The notes below the pieces were generated by a model, which was given only the letters and a program-made list of their open reading frames with translations, did not search any database and was not told the origin of the DNA. Both the position numbers and the translations under genes were made by a program. This document shows, one piece after another, positions 51,799 through 63,048 of a stretch of 64,000 nt of DNA. The stretch spans positions 35,530-99,529 of the forward strand of contig CALXLT010000019.1 of the NCBI GenBank assembly GCA_944389275.1, given 5' to 3'. Position 1 is the stretch's first letter. Every line of letters starts with the position of its first letter. The stretch comes from an uncultured Spirochaetaceae bacterium. GTDB taxonomy: Bacteria; Spirochaetota; Spirochaetia; Sphaerochaetales; Sphaerochaetaceae.

Positions 51799-52725
51799 TT
51801 AAGCTCCTTTGTGGATTCTCTCGAATTCCTCTTTCGTATAGCTGTATCTCGACCCGCAGTTCAGGCATTCAAGCTCAAGAGGGAATTCCCCCTTGAGTAT
51901 CTCATCTTTCTCCGCCGCGGGCAATGATGAAAGATACGATGTAAAGGACTCCCTTGTACAGGGGCATGAGAAGCCTATTGGGGTATGTCCGATGTGATGC
52001 GGATGGAAAGCGCTGAGCTCCGTCTCGACATATTCCCTCACGCTCATGCCTTCCCCGATCATCCTCCCGAGCTTGCCCAGCCTGGAAGATTCTTCCTGAA
52101 GCTTCTCGAGCGTGCTGTCAGGGCATCCCGGGAGAGCCTGCATGAAGAGCCCTCCGGCTCCCCAGACGCGCCCCTCCTTATCGAAATCGATGGAAAGGTA
52201 GAACAGGGAAGGGGTCTGCTCCGATTCCTTGAAATACAGCGCCAGGTCATTGGCGAGGTTGCCATAGCCGAGCATGACATCGCCGGAGAACGGTGTTTTG
52301 CTTCCCTCGAGATACTTTGTTATCGTAAGGAATCCCGGGCCATAGATAAGGGATGTGTCAAGTGACTCAAGCGGAGCGGAGAGCGGTATTGGGTTGTTCA
52401 CGAGATAGCCACGCACCGCCCCTGATGCCCAGGCCTCGATGCTCATGCCCTTCACAGGTCCTCCGCACTGTATCTGCATCAGGATCCTGTCATTGCCCTT
52501 CACCGTTGATGATAGAAGCGCTCCCGCTATGTAGCCCTGGCCGAGCATGTAGGTCTCAAGAAGCCCTGTCCCGTGGTTTGCCCTCATGCTGTTGACCATC
52601 GTCGTTGCCGATACCGCGGAGAGCCTTACGTTGTCCCCTCCGATCAGGAAAACCTCCCTTCCATCGGGTGGAAGAGAGGCTATATGCCCAGAAAGCTCTT
52701 TGTCTTCAATAACCTTACGGATCAT
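51799..52725 (-). CDS. hslO: Redox-regulated chaperone Hsp33
   Basis: A 308-residue chaperone activated by oxidation. The N-terminal domain is followed by a linker and a C-terminal zinc switch with CxC in FSCPCTRESF near 260 and CxxC in LECLNCGSRY near 295. On oxidative unfolding these form disulfides and switch on the holdase. It lies 9 bases after ftsH and its stop abuts the rlmL start, so the proteostasis genes form one operon. Confidence 0.94.
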   Translation of the reverse strand: MIRKVIEDKELSGHIASLPPDGREVFLIGGDNVRLSAVSATTMVNSMRANHGTGLLETYMLGQGYIAGALLSSTVKGNDRILMQIQCGGPVKGMSIEAWASGAVRGYLVNNPIPLSAPLESLDTSLIYGPGFLTITKYLEGSKTPFSGDVMLGYGNLANDLALYFKESEQTPSLFYLSIDFDKEGRVWGAGGLFMQALPGCPDSTLEKLQEESSRLGKLGRMIGEGMSVREYVETELSAFHPHHIGHTPIGFSCPCTRESFTSYLSSLPAAEKDEILKGEFPLELECLNCGSRYSYTKEEFERIHKGA

Positions 52726-52734
52726 AGCCGTAGC

Positions 52735-54699
<1,965 letters not shown>

Positions 54700-54829
54700 C
54701 TTCAGGTTCCTTATCTAACAAAGGGTATGGGCAGAATCGGCAGCTGGCAAGCCTCTTCATCCAAATTCCATCTTCTGTCCAGTTCCCGCGGCCTTTGCAA
54801 TATGGGGCGATGGCGAATACAATCAATGC

Positions 54830-56107
54830 ATGGGAAAAAAGGAAAGGAAGGATAGATCACGCCATAATGAGGGCAGGGAGAACCTGGTGATGACCATCAC
54901 CATAACATCTGTCTTCGCCTTCCTCCTGGGCCTTGCGATAATCCTTTCCACCTCCCTTATAGAGGCTGAGAACCTCAGGAGGGAGAACGCGATCGAGAGA
55001 GCCTATTCCGATATCCTCATGACGATCAGGATGGGCGGCGATGTTGATATGATAATGGACAACGGCAATGTGCTTGGCTTCGGCTATTATACGCATATGG
55101 GGACGCCGCTGTATGTATGGGGCGACGCCTATCAGCGCCTCCCTATCACGTCATTCCCGTCCGGAACGGATATAAACGGCTCCTATACCTCATATAACAA
55201 GGCCACAGACGTCATAGACACCGTGCGCTATGTAAGCTCCGTCCTTGTCTCTCCTGACAATCTTCTCAGGAGCAGCGGCTCTGTGATTGAGTTCCCGGAC
55301 ATAATCTACATATCGTTCGACGCCTCAAGCTATGCCGAGCGCGTGCGGCTGATGATCGCCATATCATTCCTGGTTTGCATCGGCATACTTATGCTTTATC
55401 TCATCGTCCTCCGCATATTCAAGCAGAACGCGATCTACAGGGAGACGATAAGGAGGCAGGAGAGCCTTGTGAGGCTGGGGCAGGCCGCGAGGACGCTCAC
55501 GCATGAGATAAAGAACCCTCTCTCGGCCATCAGGCTTGAGCTCGCCATTCTCAAGCGCAACGTGCCGGATTCCCTTATTGATGATGTAAGGATAATAGAC
55601 CATGAGACGGATAGGCTCACGAAGCTTACGGACAAGGTCTCTGATTACCTGCGCAATCCTCTGGGAACTCCCGAGCTTCTTGATATAGTCCAGGAGCTGG
55701 AGACCCTCGTGTCATTGTTCCCCGAAGGCATCAGGCTGCATAAGGATACGGCCGAGGGCTTTTTGGTGCTTTTCGACCCAGACAGGCTCCGCTCAGTGCT
55801 CGAGAATCTGATAAAGAACGGCGTGGAGGCTTGCGAGGGGGAGAAGCCAGATGTCGAGATAGAGGTCACCGCGGACGGGAAGGACAGGTGCATCGTCTAT
55901 ATAAGGGATAGGGGCAAGGGGCTTGCCGATGGGGATTCCAAGAGGATATTCGATCCATTCTTCACGACGAAGATCCATGGATCGGGCATAGGGCTCTCGA
56001 TAAGCCTCCAGTTCGTGCAGGCTGCGGGGGGCAGCCTCAGGCTATACGCCAGGGATGGTGGCGGAACGACTGCGGAGGTGATGCTGCCGCTGCAGGCAAG
56101 GAGATGA
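54830..56107 (+). CDS. Sensor histidine kinase (NtrB-like)
   Basis: A 425-residue membrane histidine kinase: helices near 20-42 and 180-202 flank an extracytoplasmic sensor of about 135 residues. The phosphorylated His is near residue 224 in TLTHEIKNPLSAIRLEL, and the ATP domain has the N-box LENLIKNGVEACEG and GSGIGLSISLQFV. The start is uncertain: no good site precedes ATG 54830, while AGGGAG precedes GTG 54887/ATG 54890. The next gene, a sigma-54 response regulator, begins three bases after the stop, so the two form a pair. The signal is unknown. Confidence 0.9.
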   Translation: MGKKERKDRSRHNEGRENLVMTITITSVFAFLLGLAIILSTSLIEAENLRRENAIERAYSDILMTIRMGGDVDMIMDNGNVLGFGYYTHMGTPLYVWGDAYQRLPITSFPSGTDINGSYTSYNKATDVIDTVRYVSSVLVSPDNLLRSSGSVIEFPDIIYISFDASSYAERVRLMIAISFLVCIGILMLYLIVLRIFKQNAIYRETIRRQESLVRLGQAARTLTHEIKNPLSAIRLELAILKRNVPDSLIDDVRIIDHETDRLTKLTDKVSDYLRNPLGTPELLDIVQELETLVSLFPEGIRLHKDTAEGFLVLFDPDRLRSVLENLIKNGVEACEGEKPDVEIEVTADGKDRCIVYIRDRGKGLADGDSKRIFDPFFTTKIHGSGIGLSISLQFVQAAGGSLRLYARDGGGTTAEVMLPLQARR

Positions 56108-56110
56108 CAG

Positions 56111-57448
56111 ATGAAGATACTTATCTGCGACGATGAGGAGAATATCAGGAACGTAATGAAGCGCTTTCTATCGATGGAAGGCATAGAAAGCGACACGGCC
56201 GAGAACGGGCTTTCCGCGGAGAGGATGCTGAGGGATAATGCCTATGACGCGCTTCTAGTGGATCTCCGGATGCCGGGTCTTGATGGACTTTCGCTCATCA
56301 GATGGATGAAGGGCGAGGGCTTCCGCATGCCTGTGATCATGATAAGCGCCCATGGCGACATAACCGATGCCGTCACAGCCCTCAAGGAAGGGGCTGCCGA
56401 CTACATAGTAAAGCCTTTCGACCCGGAGGAGCTTGTCATAAAGATAAAGAACCTCGTCGAGTCCACGAACATGAAGAATATCGTGGAGGGGGACAGGAAG
56501 GAGACGGGGTTCATCGGCGAGAGCGTGGAGATGCTTCATATAAGGAGCATAATCCAGAAGATAGCCCCATCCGGCGCGACTGCCTTGATCACCGGCGAGT
56601 CAGGCACGGGAAAGGAGGTCGTCGCGCGTGAGATCCACGCTTACTCCTCCGTCTCCGATGGCCCTTTCATCGCGATAAACATCGGCGGTGTTCCAGAGAA
56701 TCTCCTGGAATCAGAGCTCTTTGGCTATGAGAAGGGGGCGTTCACCGGCGCCGATAAGCGCAAGACAGGGCTTTTCGAGCTTGCCTCGGGCGGCACTCTC
56801 TTCCTTGATGAGATCGGGGATATGCCGCTTTCGCTGCAGGTGAAGATCCTCCGCGTGCTCCAGGAGAGGAAGATAACGAGGCTCGGCGGCACGATGCAGA
56901 TGCCGATAAACGCGCGCATAGTGGCCGCTACAAACAAGGATCTTGAGGCCATGGTCCGTGAGAGCACGTTCCGCGAGGACCTCTTCTACAGGCTCAACGT
57001 GGTGAGGATACACATACCGCCCCTTCGCGACAGGCGCTCGGACATACCTCTTCTCGCCGCTCATATTGTATCGAGATACAACAGGCAGATGGGCATGCGC
57101 ATAACAGGCTTCACCCCGGACGCCCTTGAGGCGCTGAAGAACCATCCGTTCTACGGCAACGTCAGGGAGCTTGAGAATGTGATAGAGAGGGCCATGATCT
57201 TCGCGGATGGCACCGTTATAGGCGTTGACGACCTTGACCTGAGAAGCTCGATGATCAAGAAGGACGGGGAGAGGGCAGAGGAGAGCGCGGTATTCCCTGA
57301 GGCCCTGTCGCTGAGGGATATAGAGCGCTCCGCGATAATCAACGCGCTTCACCGATGGGAGGGCAACAGGACGCGGGCTGCTGAGGAGCTCGGGATCAGC
57401 CGCCGCACGCTGATATCGAAGATAGCGGAGTATTCAATCGATCTATGA
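56111..57448 (+). CDS. NtrC-family sigma-54 response regulator
   Basis: A 445-residue enhancer-binding response regulator. Receiver domain with Asp51 in LLVDLRMPG, then the AAA+ sigma-54 contact domain with GESGTGKEVVAREI near 162 and the GAFTGA motif near 208, and a C-terminal Fis-type helix-turn-helix (NRTRAAEELGISRRTLISKI). All domains needed for sigma-54 activation are present. It follows its kinase gene directly. Possible targets include the ABC genes downstream and the sigma-54 promoter of hsp20 at 46070, although a link to hsp20 is only inferred. Confidence 0.96.
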   Translation: MKILICDDEENIRNVMKRFLSMEGIESDTAENGLSAERMLRDNAYDALLVDLRMPGLDGLSLIRWMKGEGFRMPVIMISAHGDITDAVTALKEGAADYIVKPFDPEELVIKIKNLVESTNMKNIVEGDRKETGFIGESVEMLHIRSIIQKIAPSGATALITGESGTGKEVVAREIHAYSSVSDGPFIAINIGGVPENLLESELFGYEKGAFTGADKRKTGLFELASGGTLFLDEIGDMPLSLQVKILRVLQERKITRLGGTMQMPINARIVAATNKDLEAMVRESTFREDLFYRLNVVRIHIPPLRDRRSDIPLLAAHIVSRYNRQMGMRITGFTPDALEALKNHPFYGNVRELENVIERAMIFADGTVIGVDDLDLRSSMIKKDGERAEESAVFPEALSLRDIERSAIINALHRWEGNRTRAAEELGISRRTLISKIAEYSIDL

Positions 57449-57479
57449 AAAGAGCTATCATCAGCCAAAGGAGTGGATT

Positions 57480-58433
57480 ATGTCAAAGAGAATATATCTG
57501 ATGCTGCTGCTGATCTCTGCAGCTCTTCTTGCCGTTTCTGCCGCGGATGTTTCCGTGGCGGCTCTCCGTGGCCCCACGGCCATGGGACTGTCGAAGCTCA
57601 TGTATGACTCGGAGAATGGCATATCTGACGGCAATAGCTACTCATTCACGCTTGAAGGCTCGCCGGATGCCGTCGTGCCGATGATCGTCCGTGGCGATGT
57701 GGATATCGCGGCGATCCCCGGGAACCTTGCGGCGGTCCTTTATCAGAGGACTGGAGGCAAGGTAGAGGCGATCGGGATAAACACGCTTGGCGTTCTCTAT
57801 ATCGTCGAGAACGGCAGTTCTGTCGCTTCCGTCGAGGATCTTGAAGGAAAGACGATATATTCAGCTGGCAAGGGCGCGACGCCTGAATATGCCCTGCAGC
57901 ATGTCCTCAAGGCCTATGGCCTGGAGGTCGGCAAGGATGTCCGCATAGAGTGGAAGAGCGAACACGCCGAGTGCGTTGCGGCCCTAGCGGCGGACAGAGA
58001 TGGAGTCGCGATGCTTCCGCAGCCATTTGCGACTACAGCGATGATGAAGAATAGCGGCATAAGGATCGCGCTGGATCTCAATGAGCTCTGGCAGGAGAAG
58101 ACCGGGCACGTCCTCATAACAGGCGTGACGGTTGCCAGGAAGGACTTCATCGAGAGCGATGGGGCCGCGCTCGGGACATTCCTCGATTCCTATAAGGCCT
58201 CTGTTGATTATATCAATGAGAACGCCGCGGACGATGGCGCCGCGATAGTCGGGCACTATGGGATCGTGCCGGAGGCCGTGGCCAAGGCTGCTATACCATA
58301 CTGCAATATCGTGCTCGTGACAGGGGATGAGATGAAGGCCTCGCTTTCCGGCTATCTTGATATCCTCTATGAGCAGAATCCTCAGAGCGTAGGCGGTGCT
58401 GTCCCTGGAGATGACTTCTACTATTCAAGATAG
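57480..58433 (+). CDS. NitT/TauT-type ABC transporter substrate-binding protein
   Basis: A 317-residue periplasmic binding protein of the SsuA/TauA/ThiY class. Signal peptide MSKRIYLMLLLISAALLAVSA, then RGPTAMGLSKLMYD, DVDIAAIPGNLAA and the LEGKTIYSAGKGATPEYAL block characteristic of the family. AAAGGAG precedes ATG 57480. The family imports sulfonates, nitrate, thiamine precursors or aromatic amides; the ligand cannot be read here. It follows the two-component genes by 31 bases, which may control it. Confidence 0.88.
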   Translation: MSKRIYLMLLLISAALLAVSAADVSVAALRGPTAMGLSKLMYDSENGISDGNSYSFTLEGSPDAVVPMIVRGDVDIAAIPGNLAAVLYQRTGGKVEAIGINTLGVLYIVENGSSVASVEDLEGKTIYSAGKGATPEYALQHVLKAYGLEVGKDVRIEWKSEHAECVAALAADRDGVAMLPQPFATTAMMKNSGIRIALDLNELWQEKTGHVLITGVTVARKDFIESDGAALGTFLDSYKASVDYINENAADDGAAIVGHYGIVPEAVAKAAIPYCNIVLVTGDEMKASLSGYLDILYEQNPQSVGGAVPGDDFYYSR

Positions 58434-59166
58434 GGCAAGGCGCGCGGTAGCCATAGCATTCTGGCTCATCATATGGGAACTCGCTTCTCTCCTTATAGGG
58501 GAGGAGCTGTTCCTTCCATCCCCTGTGGCTGTCGTGATGCGCCTTTTCTCCATGATCGGGCTTCCTGGATTCTGGTCATCCATCCTCTTCACCCTTTCCA
58601 GGATAATATCGGGGTTCGTCCTTTCTGTGGCCGCGGCCCTTCTTCTCGCGGTCCTCTCGAACGCATCCCGTACGGCATCGTTTCTTATCGAGCCTATAGT
58701 GAAGGTCATCAGGGCGACTCCCGTGGCCTCGATCGTCATACTTGCGCTCGTCTGGATATCATCGCGCAATCTTTCCGTGATCATATCGTTCATGATGGTC
58801 TTCCCCATAGTCTACTCGAACGTGCTTGAAGGCATACGGAATACCGATGGAAAGCTTCTGGAGGCCGCCGATATCTACCGCGTGAGGAGGGTGAAGAGGA
58901 TAAGGTATATCTACCTTCCCTCCGTCATCCCTTATTTCAGCGCATCGGTGAAGGCTGCCCTCGGGCTTGCCTGGAAGAGCGGGATCGCGGCGGAGGTCAT
59001 ATCGCTTCCTGACGGATCGATAGGGGAGAGGGTATATGAGGCCAAGATATACCTGTCCACTCCGGACCTCTTCGCCTGGACTCTTGTGATAATAGTCCTC
59101 GCATTCCTGTTCGAGCGTTTCTTCCTGCTTCTTACGGCAGCGCTTTCAAGGAGGATAGAGGGATGA
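58396..59166 (+). CDS. NitT/TauT-type ABC transporter permease
   Basis: A 256-residue inner-membrane permease with six hydrophobic segments. The EAA loop reads EAADIYRVRRVKRIRYIYLP near residue 155, the TauC/SsuC family form. The start is GTG 58396 or ATG 58411; both overlap the binding-protein gene. Its end overlaps the ATPase gene by four bases, so it is coupled with it. Together with its neighbours it forms a complete importer. Confidence 0.88.
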   Translation: MLSLEMTSTIQDRARRAVAIAFWLIIWELASLLIGEELFLPSPVAVVMRLFSMIGLPGFWSSILFTLSRIISGFVLSVAAALLLAVLSNASRTASFLIEPIVKVIRATPVASIVILALVWISSRNLSVIISFMMVFPIVYSNVLEGIRNTDGKLLEAADIYRVRRVKRIRYIYLPSVIPYFSASVKAALGLAWKSGIAAEVISLPDGSIGERVYEAKIYLSTPDLFAWTLVIIVLAFLFERFFLLLTAALSRRIEG

Positions 59167-59720
59167 GGATAGATATAAAGGAGAAGAGATTCCAGGATAA
59201 GGTCCTCTTCCGTGACGCCTCCTTCTCCTTCCCTGAAGGGAGGTGCAGCACGATCATAGCCCCCTCGGGAAGGGGGAAGACAACGCTCATGAGGATGCTC
59301 TGCGGCCTTGACCGTGATTTCATGGGATCGGTAGATGGGATGCCGCGTCGTCCTGTGGTGCTTTTCCAGGAGGATAGGCTCGCGGAAGGCATAAGCGTGC
59401 TTTCGAACCTGATGGCCGTGACCGATGATAGGGCAAGTGCGCTTTCAATGCTCTCCTCCGTTGGCCTGGAAGGGGAGGAGAGGAGCCTGGTCTCAACACT
59501 CTCCGGCGGCATGAAGCGCCGCGTCGCGATTGCCCGCGCGCTGCTTGTCGATTTCGATGCGCTGTTCCTGGATGAGCCTTTCTCAGGGCTTGATGAGGCG
59601 ACGAAGCGAAAGATCGCCTCCTTGATACTGCGCGTTGCCGTCGGACGCACGATTATATTGATAACGCACTCGGAGGAGGATGCGGCCCTCCTTTCCTCCT
59701 CCTCTGCCGTGCGCCTCTAG
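59163..59720 (+). CDS. NitT/TauT-type ABC transporter ATP-binding protein (short)
   Basis: A 185-residue ABC ATPase. Walker A APSGRGKTT differs from GxxGxGKT in the first Gly, which is Ala. Q-loop LFQEDRLAEG, signature LSGGMKRRVAIARAL, Walker B ALFLDEPFSGLD and H-loop ITHSEED are all present. It is about 60 residues shorter than usual members, losing mostly the C-terminal end. The first part overlaps the permease gene. It converges with rlmN, sharing the last four bases. Function as the importer's motor is likely. Confidence 0.88.
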   Translation: MRIDIKEKRFQDKVLFRDASFSFPEGRCSTIIAPSGRGKTTLMRMLCGLDRDFMGSVDGMPRRPVVLFQEDRLAEGISVLSNLMAVTDDRASALSMLSSVGLEGEERSLVSTLSGGMKRRVAIARALLVDFDALFLDEPFSGLDEATKRKIASLILRVAVGRTIILITHSEEDAALLSSSSAVRL

Positions 59721-60733
59721 CTTCTCCTGCTCTCGCTTGCCAGCTGCCCGCAGGCCCCTCCTATAGAGCCGCCTTTCTCCATGCGGAGCGTGTAGCTTAC
59801 GCCAAGCCTCCTCAGGTCCCTGCAGAATCCTTCGATCTCTCGCTTTGACGGGGTCTTGAAATCAAGGCCCTCCACTGCATTCCAGGGTATGAGGTTGACG
59901 ACAGTATCGAGGCCATGCGCGAACCTCGCCAGCGCCTCTGCGCTTTCCTCTCCTGTGTTTATGCCGGAAAGGAGGCAGTACTCCAGCGTCAGCCTCTTGT
60001 CGTTCCTGTGCTGGAAGCGGCGAAGCTCCGCCTTGAGCGTATCAAGCGGATAGGTGCGGTTGATGCGCATCAGCCTTGATCTCACATCATCCTCCGCGTC
60101 GACCAGGGAGACTGCAAGGCGCACCGGGATATTGAGCTCCGATAGCTTCCTGATCCCTGGCACGAAGCCGCATGTCGATATAGTCATCTTCCTGTATGAG
60201 ATGTTGAATCCATCTTCCCTGTGAAGCTCCTCGATCGCGTCCATGGCGCTCGTGAAGTTCGATAGTGCCTCTCCCATGCCCATGAATACGATGTGGCTTA
60301 TCCTCTCTCCGAGCTTCTGGAGATGCGCGAATTGCTCTACTATCTCACCGGCGGTGAGGTTCCTGACAAGCCCCATCGTGCCTGTCTTGCAGAACGCGCA
60401 GCCCATTGCGCATCCCACCTGGCTTGAGAGGCATGCCGTGTATCTTCCCTTGCCGTCGGATAGCCTCACGCACTCGATGACAGCGTCATCGCAGAGCTTT
60501 ATCGCGAGCTTTACAGCAGAAGGAGCATCGCTTCTTGCTATCACGTGGGATGAGAATGTGGAGCGGAAGGCCCTATCCAGCCTTTCCCTCTCAGCTTTCG
60601 GCAGCGATGTCATCTCCGAGAATGACTCAGCCCCCTTGATAAGGAACTGCCTCACGATCCTGGCCTGGAAAGGCTTCTCCAGGCCAAGCATATCCATTAG
60701 ATCCTCATTGCTTCTTGCGAATAGGCTTTCCAT
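59717..60733 (-). CDS. rlmN: Dual-specificity 23S rRNA/tRNA methyltransferase RlmN
   Basis: A 338-residue radical SAM enzyme that methylates A2503 of 23S rRNA and A37 of some tRNAs at C2. The radical SAM cluster is CAMGCAFC near residue 108, and the methyl-carrying Cys is in GGACGQLASE at the C-terminus. Blocks FMGMGEAL and SGINTGEE are typical. Its ATG shares a base with the stop of the upstream OPT-family gene (TGATG). Confidence 0.96.
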   Translation of the reverse strand: MESLFARSNEDLMDMLGLEKPFQARIVRQFLIKGAESFSEMTSLPKAERERLDRAFRSTFSSHVIARSDAPSAVKLAIKLCDDAVIECVRLSDGKGRYTACLSSQVGCAMGCAFCKTGTMGLVRNLTAGEIVEQFAHLQKLGERISHIVFMGMGEALSNFTSAMDAIEELHREDGFNISYRKMTISTCGFVPGIRKLSELNIPVRLAVSLVDAEDDVRSRLMRINRTYPLDTLKAELRRFQHRNDKRLTLEYCLLSGINTGEESAEALARFAHGLDTVVNLIPWNAVEGLDFKTPSKREIEGFCRDLRRLGVSYTLRMEKGGSIGGACGQLASESRRS

Positions 60734-62313
60734 CAGAACATAGAGAATATAGCGATGATGACGCCAGTGATTCCTTCTCCTCCCAATAGTCCGGATGATA
60801 CAAGGGACGCTGTCTCATCAGCCTTCCCCTTGTCCTTCATGGCTTTCTTGACAGCAGCCATTATAACAGCGCCCAGCGCCATCGCGGAAGATATATAGGT
60901 TGGAAGGTAGACGCCAAGCCCTATCGTCGCGGATGGTACGCGCAGGAGGAACAGCACGATGCCGATCGCAGCCCCGATGAAGAACGCCGCGGGGCTTTCA
61001 AGGCCCGTTGCCATCGCCGCGACTGCCGCGGCCTGCGGAGCCGGCAGCTCCGGGCTTCCGAATCCGCCCATCCCTTCCTTGAGCACTATGAGTGACAAGG
61101 CCGCGATGACCGCCCCTATGATGCCTCCGATGCCTTCCGCTATTATCTGATAGCGTGGCTCGGTGCCGATAAGGGATCCGCTCTTGAGGTCATTCATGAC
61201 ATCTCCCGTAAGGCCGCACGCGACCGCGACGACTCCCGCGATCGAGAACGCCGCCGCGAGGGAAGGGGAGAGCACCGCGGATATACCCAGGAGGACGAGT
61301 ATGGCGAATATCTCCATGGGATTGACGCCTGTCTGCCCGGTAAGCATCCCCGATAGATATGTCGCGAGATACACCCCTACGATAAGGAGCAGGCACTCGG
61401 GAATCGTTATCTCCGTGAATACGGCAAGGAGGAGCATCGTCATCAGCGCAAGGACAAGCATTATGACAAGCGTCCTTCTCGGCATGGATCCAGCGCTCTT
61501 TGACTTCTTCTGCCTTATGAGCGTGACCACGGCCTTTATCGCGACGCCAAGCCCTGTGCCGATCATCAGCCCGATTCCGAGATTGCTTCTCACCGCATCG
61601 GCTTCAGCCATGGACTGGAAGAGGCCTGTGGCAAGCCCCAGCGGGGTGAGGACGAAGTAGCCGATGACACAGCCCAGGAACCATGTGAGCGACAGGACCG
61701 GTCCGATGATGGCCCCGATCCCAAGCGCCATAGGAGACACCCACACTGCAAGGGACGGGAAGAGGGCGCTTCCCTTGAAGAGGGTAAGCACCGCGGGGAT
61801 CTTACCAAGCCCATCCCTTATGAGCGTGAATAGCGCGGAGGCTCCCAGCGATGTGAAGAGTATAGGTGCCCCTTTCCCTTCCTTTCCGGCTATCAGGGTC
61901 TTATAGGCCGCGGTGCCATTAGGATAAGGAAGATTCTCCTTCTCGATGAATGTCCTACGGAATATGACTGTGAAGAGAGTGCCCAGGACCGCGCCCGCGA
62001 TCGCGATGGCCATTATCGAGATGAGGGGGATATCCGCGGAGCTGTCAAGCATCCATAGTCCCGGAAGAGTGAAGGCAAGCCCTCCTGATACCATCGCGCC
62101 CGCGCTCATGAGCGTGTGCGTGCAGTTTATCTCCTGAAGCGTCGATCCCTTTGCCTTGCCGAGGACTGCCATCGAGAGAACGGTCACGAATACCGTCGGC
62201 CAGGGCAGAGCCCCCATCCTCAGCGCGACATACATGCTTGATGCTGTTATAACGATGAGGCCGGCAATCCCGAGCGCCATGCCCCTGGCTGTTAATGGTG
62301 TATTGCTTTTCAT
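60733..62313 (-). CDS. OPT-family transporter
   Basis: A 526-residue membrane protein with about fourteen helices, of the oligopeptide transporter family (bacterial YSL-like branch). Recognised parts are QEINCTHTLMSAGAMVSGGLAF, the loop ENLPYPNGTAAYKTL, and the late GLGVYLPTYISSAMALGA. Members move peptides or metal chelates with protons. The substrate here cannot be read. It precedes rlmN with one shared base, and a divergent barrel-like gene lies upstream. Confidence 0.88.
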   Translation of the reverse strand: MKSNTPLTARGMALGIAGLIVITASSMYVALRMGALPWPTVFVTVLSMAVLGKAKGSTLQEINCTHTLMSAGAMVSGGLAFTLPGLWMLDSSADIPLISIMAIAIAGAVLGTLFTVIFRRTFIEKENLPYPNGTAAYKTLIAGKEGKGAPILFTSLGASALFTLIRDGLGKIPAVLTLFKGSALFPSLAVWVSPMALGIGAIIGPVLSLTWFLGCVIGYFVLTPLGLATGLFQSMAEADAVRSNLGIGLMIGTGLGVAIKAVVTLIRQKKSKSAGSMPRRTLVIMLVLALMTMLLLAVFTEITIPECLLLIVGVYLATYLSGMLTGQTGVNPMEIFAILVLLGISAVLSPSLAAAFSIAGVVAVACGLTGDVMNDLKSGSLIGTEPRYQIIAEGIGGIIGAVIAALSLIVLKEGMGGFGSPELPAPQAAAVAAMATGLESPAAFFIGAAIGIVLFLLRVPSATIGLGVYLPTYISSAMALGAVIMAAVKKAMKDKGKADETASLVSSGLLGGEGITGVIIAIFSMF

Positions 62314-62352
62314 GCCAACAGGTTTAAATGAAATGGGGGAAGGTGTCTAGCT

Positions 62353-62374
62353 GGGAAAATATGTATTTTCTCCC
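62353..62374 (+). other. Hairpin in the gap upstream of the barrel-like gene
   Basis: GGGAAAATA and TATTTTCTCCC form a hairpin with a bulge, 84 bases upstream of the barrel-like gene and 40 bases upstream of the OPT gene start on the other strand. Confidence 0.3.
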
Positions 62375-62381
62375 TATGCTG

Positions 62382-62410
62382 TTGCGATTAATGCGGAATG
62401 TGGATAAAGT
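62382..62410 (+). promoter_or_regulatory. Possible sigma-70 promoter of the barrel-like gene
   Basis: TTGCGA (62382-62387), a 17-base spacer and TAAAGT (62405-62410), 48 bases upstream of the start of the gene. Confidence 0.4.
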
Positions 62411-62457
62411 CAGATAACTAGATTCTCTTTTGCTTAATGAGATTTGGAGGAAAACTT

Positions 62458-62976
62458 ATGAAGAAGAAAGTACTTATCCTTCTTGTCGTTGCAGTGCTTG
62501 CTCTTGCTCCTGCAGCCGCTGCCCAGTACAAGGGCGCTTCTGAGGAAGGAACTTGGGGTGTTGGCCTTAATCTTGGAACGAATACTGGTGTTGCCATCAA
62601 GTACGGTTATGGAGATTTTGATATCTTTGGAAATGTTGGATTTGATTTTCTGAATCTTAAAACGGATCCATTCAGATTTAGCATTGGTGTTGATGTTGGC
62701 ATTTCATATGAAGTATATGATGCTGATTTTGGCGGTGGCCATCATATGCCTATAACGGTTGGATTAATGTTCCCAATGGGCTTTATCATTACAGATGGAT
62801 CTATGGATTTCAATCTTGGAGTATTGGCTCAGGCAGGGCTTGAGTATCAGATTCCGGATGTTCCAATTGCTTTCTACCTACGCCTTGGAGTAGGCCTTGA
62901 TATGCTTTTCGGTTCAAGTGGACTGGAGCTTGGTCCTGGATTCTCTGGAGCTATTGGCGTCATGTACGTTTTCTAA
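62458..62976 (+). CDS. Small outer-membrane beta-barrel-like protein
   Basis: A 172-residue protein. Signal peptide MKKKVLILLVVAVLALAPAAAA precedes beta strands of alternating character (GTWGVGLNLGTNTGVAIKYGYG, FDIFGNVGFDFLNL), and the protein ends in Phe. It has no known function. A GGAGG site 8 bases upstream supports ATG 62458 over the in-frame ATG at 62437. From about 62580 the codons are clearly more AT-rich than in its neighbours, often GTT, GGA, TTT and GAT, suggesting high expression or transfer. A terminator follows. Confidence 0.75.
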   Translation: MKKKVLILLVVAVLALAPAAAAQYKGASEEGTWGVGLNLGTNTGVAIKYGYGDFDIFGNVGFDFLNLKTDPFRFSIGVDVGISYEVYDADFGGGHHMPITVGLMFPMGFIITDGSMDFNLGVLAQAGLEYQIPDVPIAFYLRLGVGLDMLFGSSGLELGPGFSGAIGVMYVF

Positions 62977-63000
62977 GATTCTTAACGGATCAATGCATGG

Positions 63001-63037
63001 AAGCTGCCTGGCTACGCGCTGGGCAGCTTTTCCTTTC
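63001..63037 (+). terminator. Rho-independent terminator after the barrel-like gene
   Basis: AAGCTGCC (63001-63008) pairs with GGCAGCTT (63022-63029), followed by a T-rich run TTTTCCTTT. Confidence 0.75.
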
Positions 63038-63048
63038 CGCGGTTTTTC

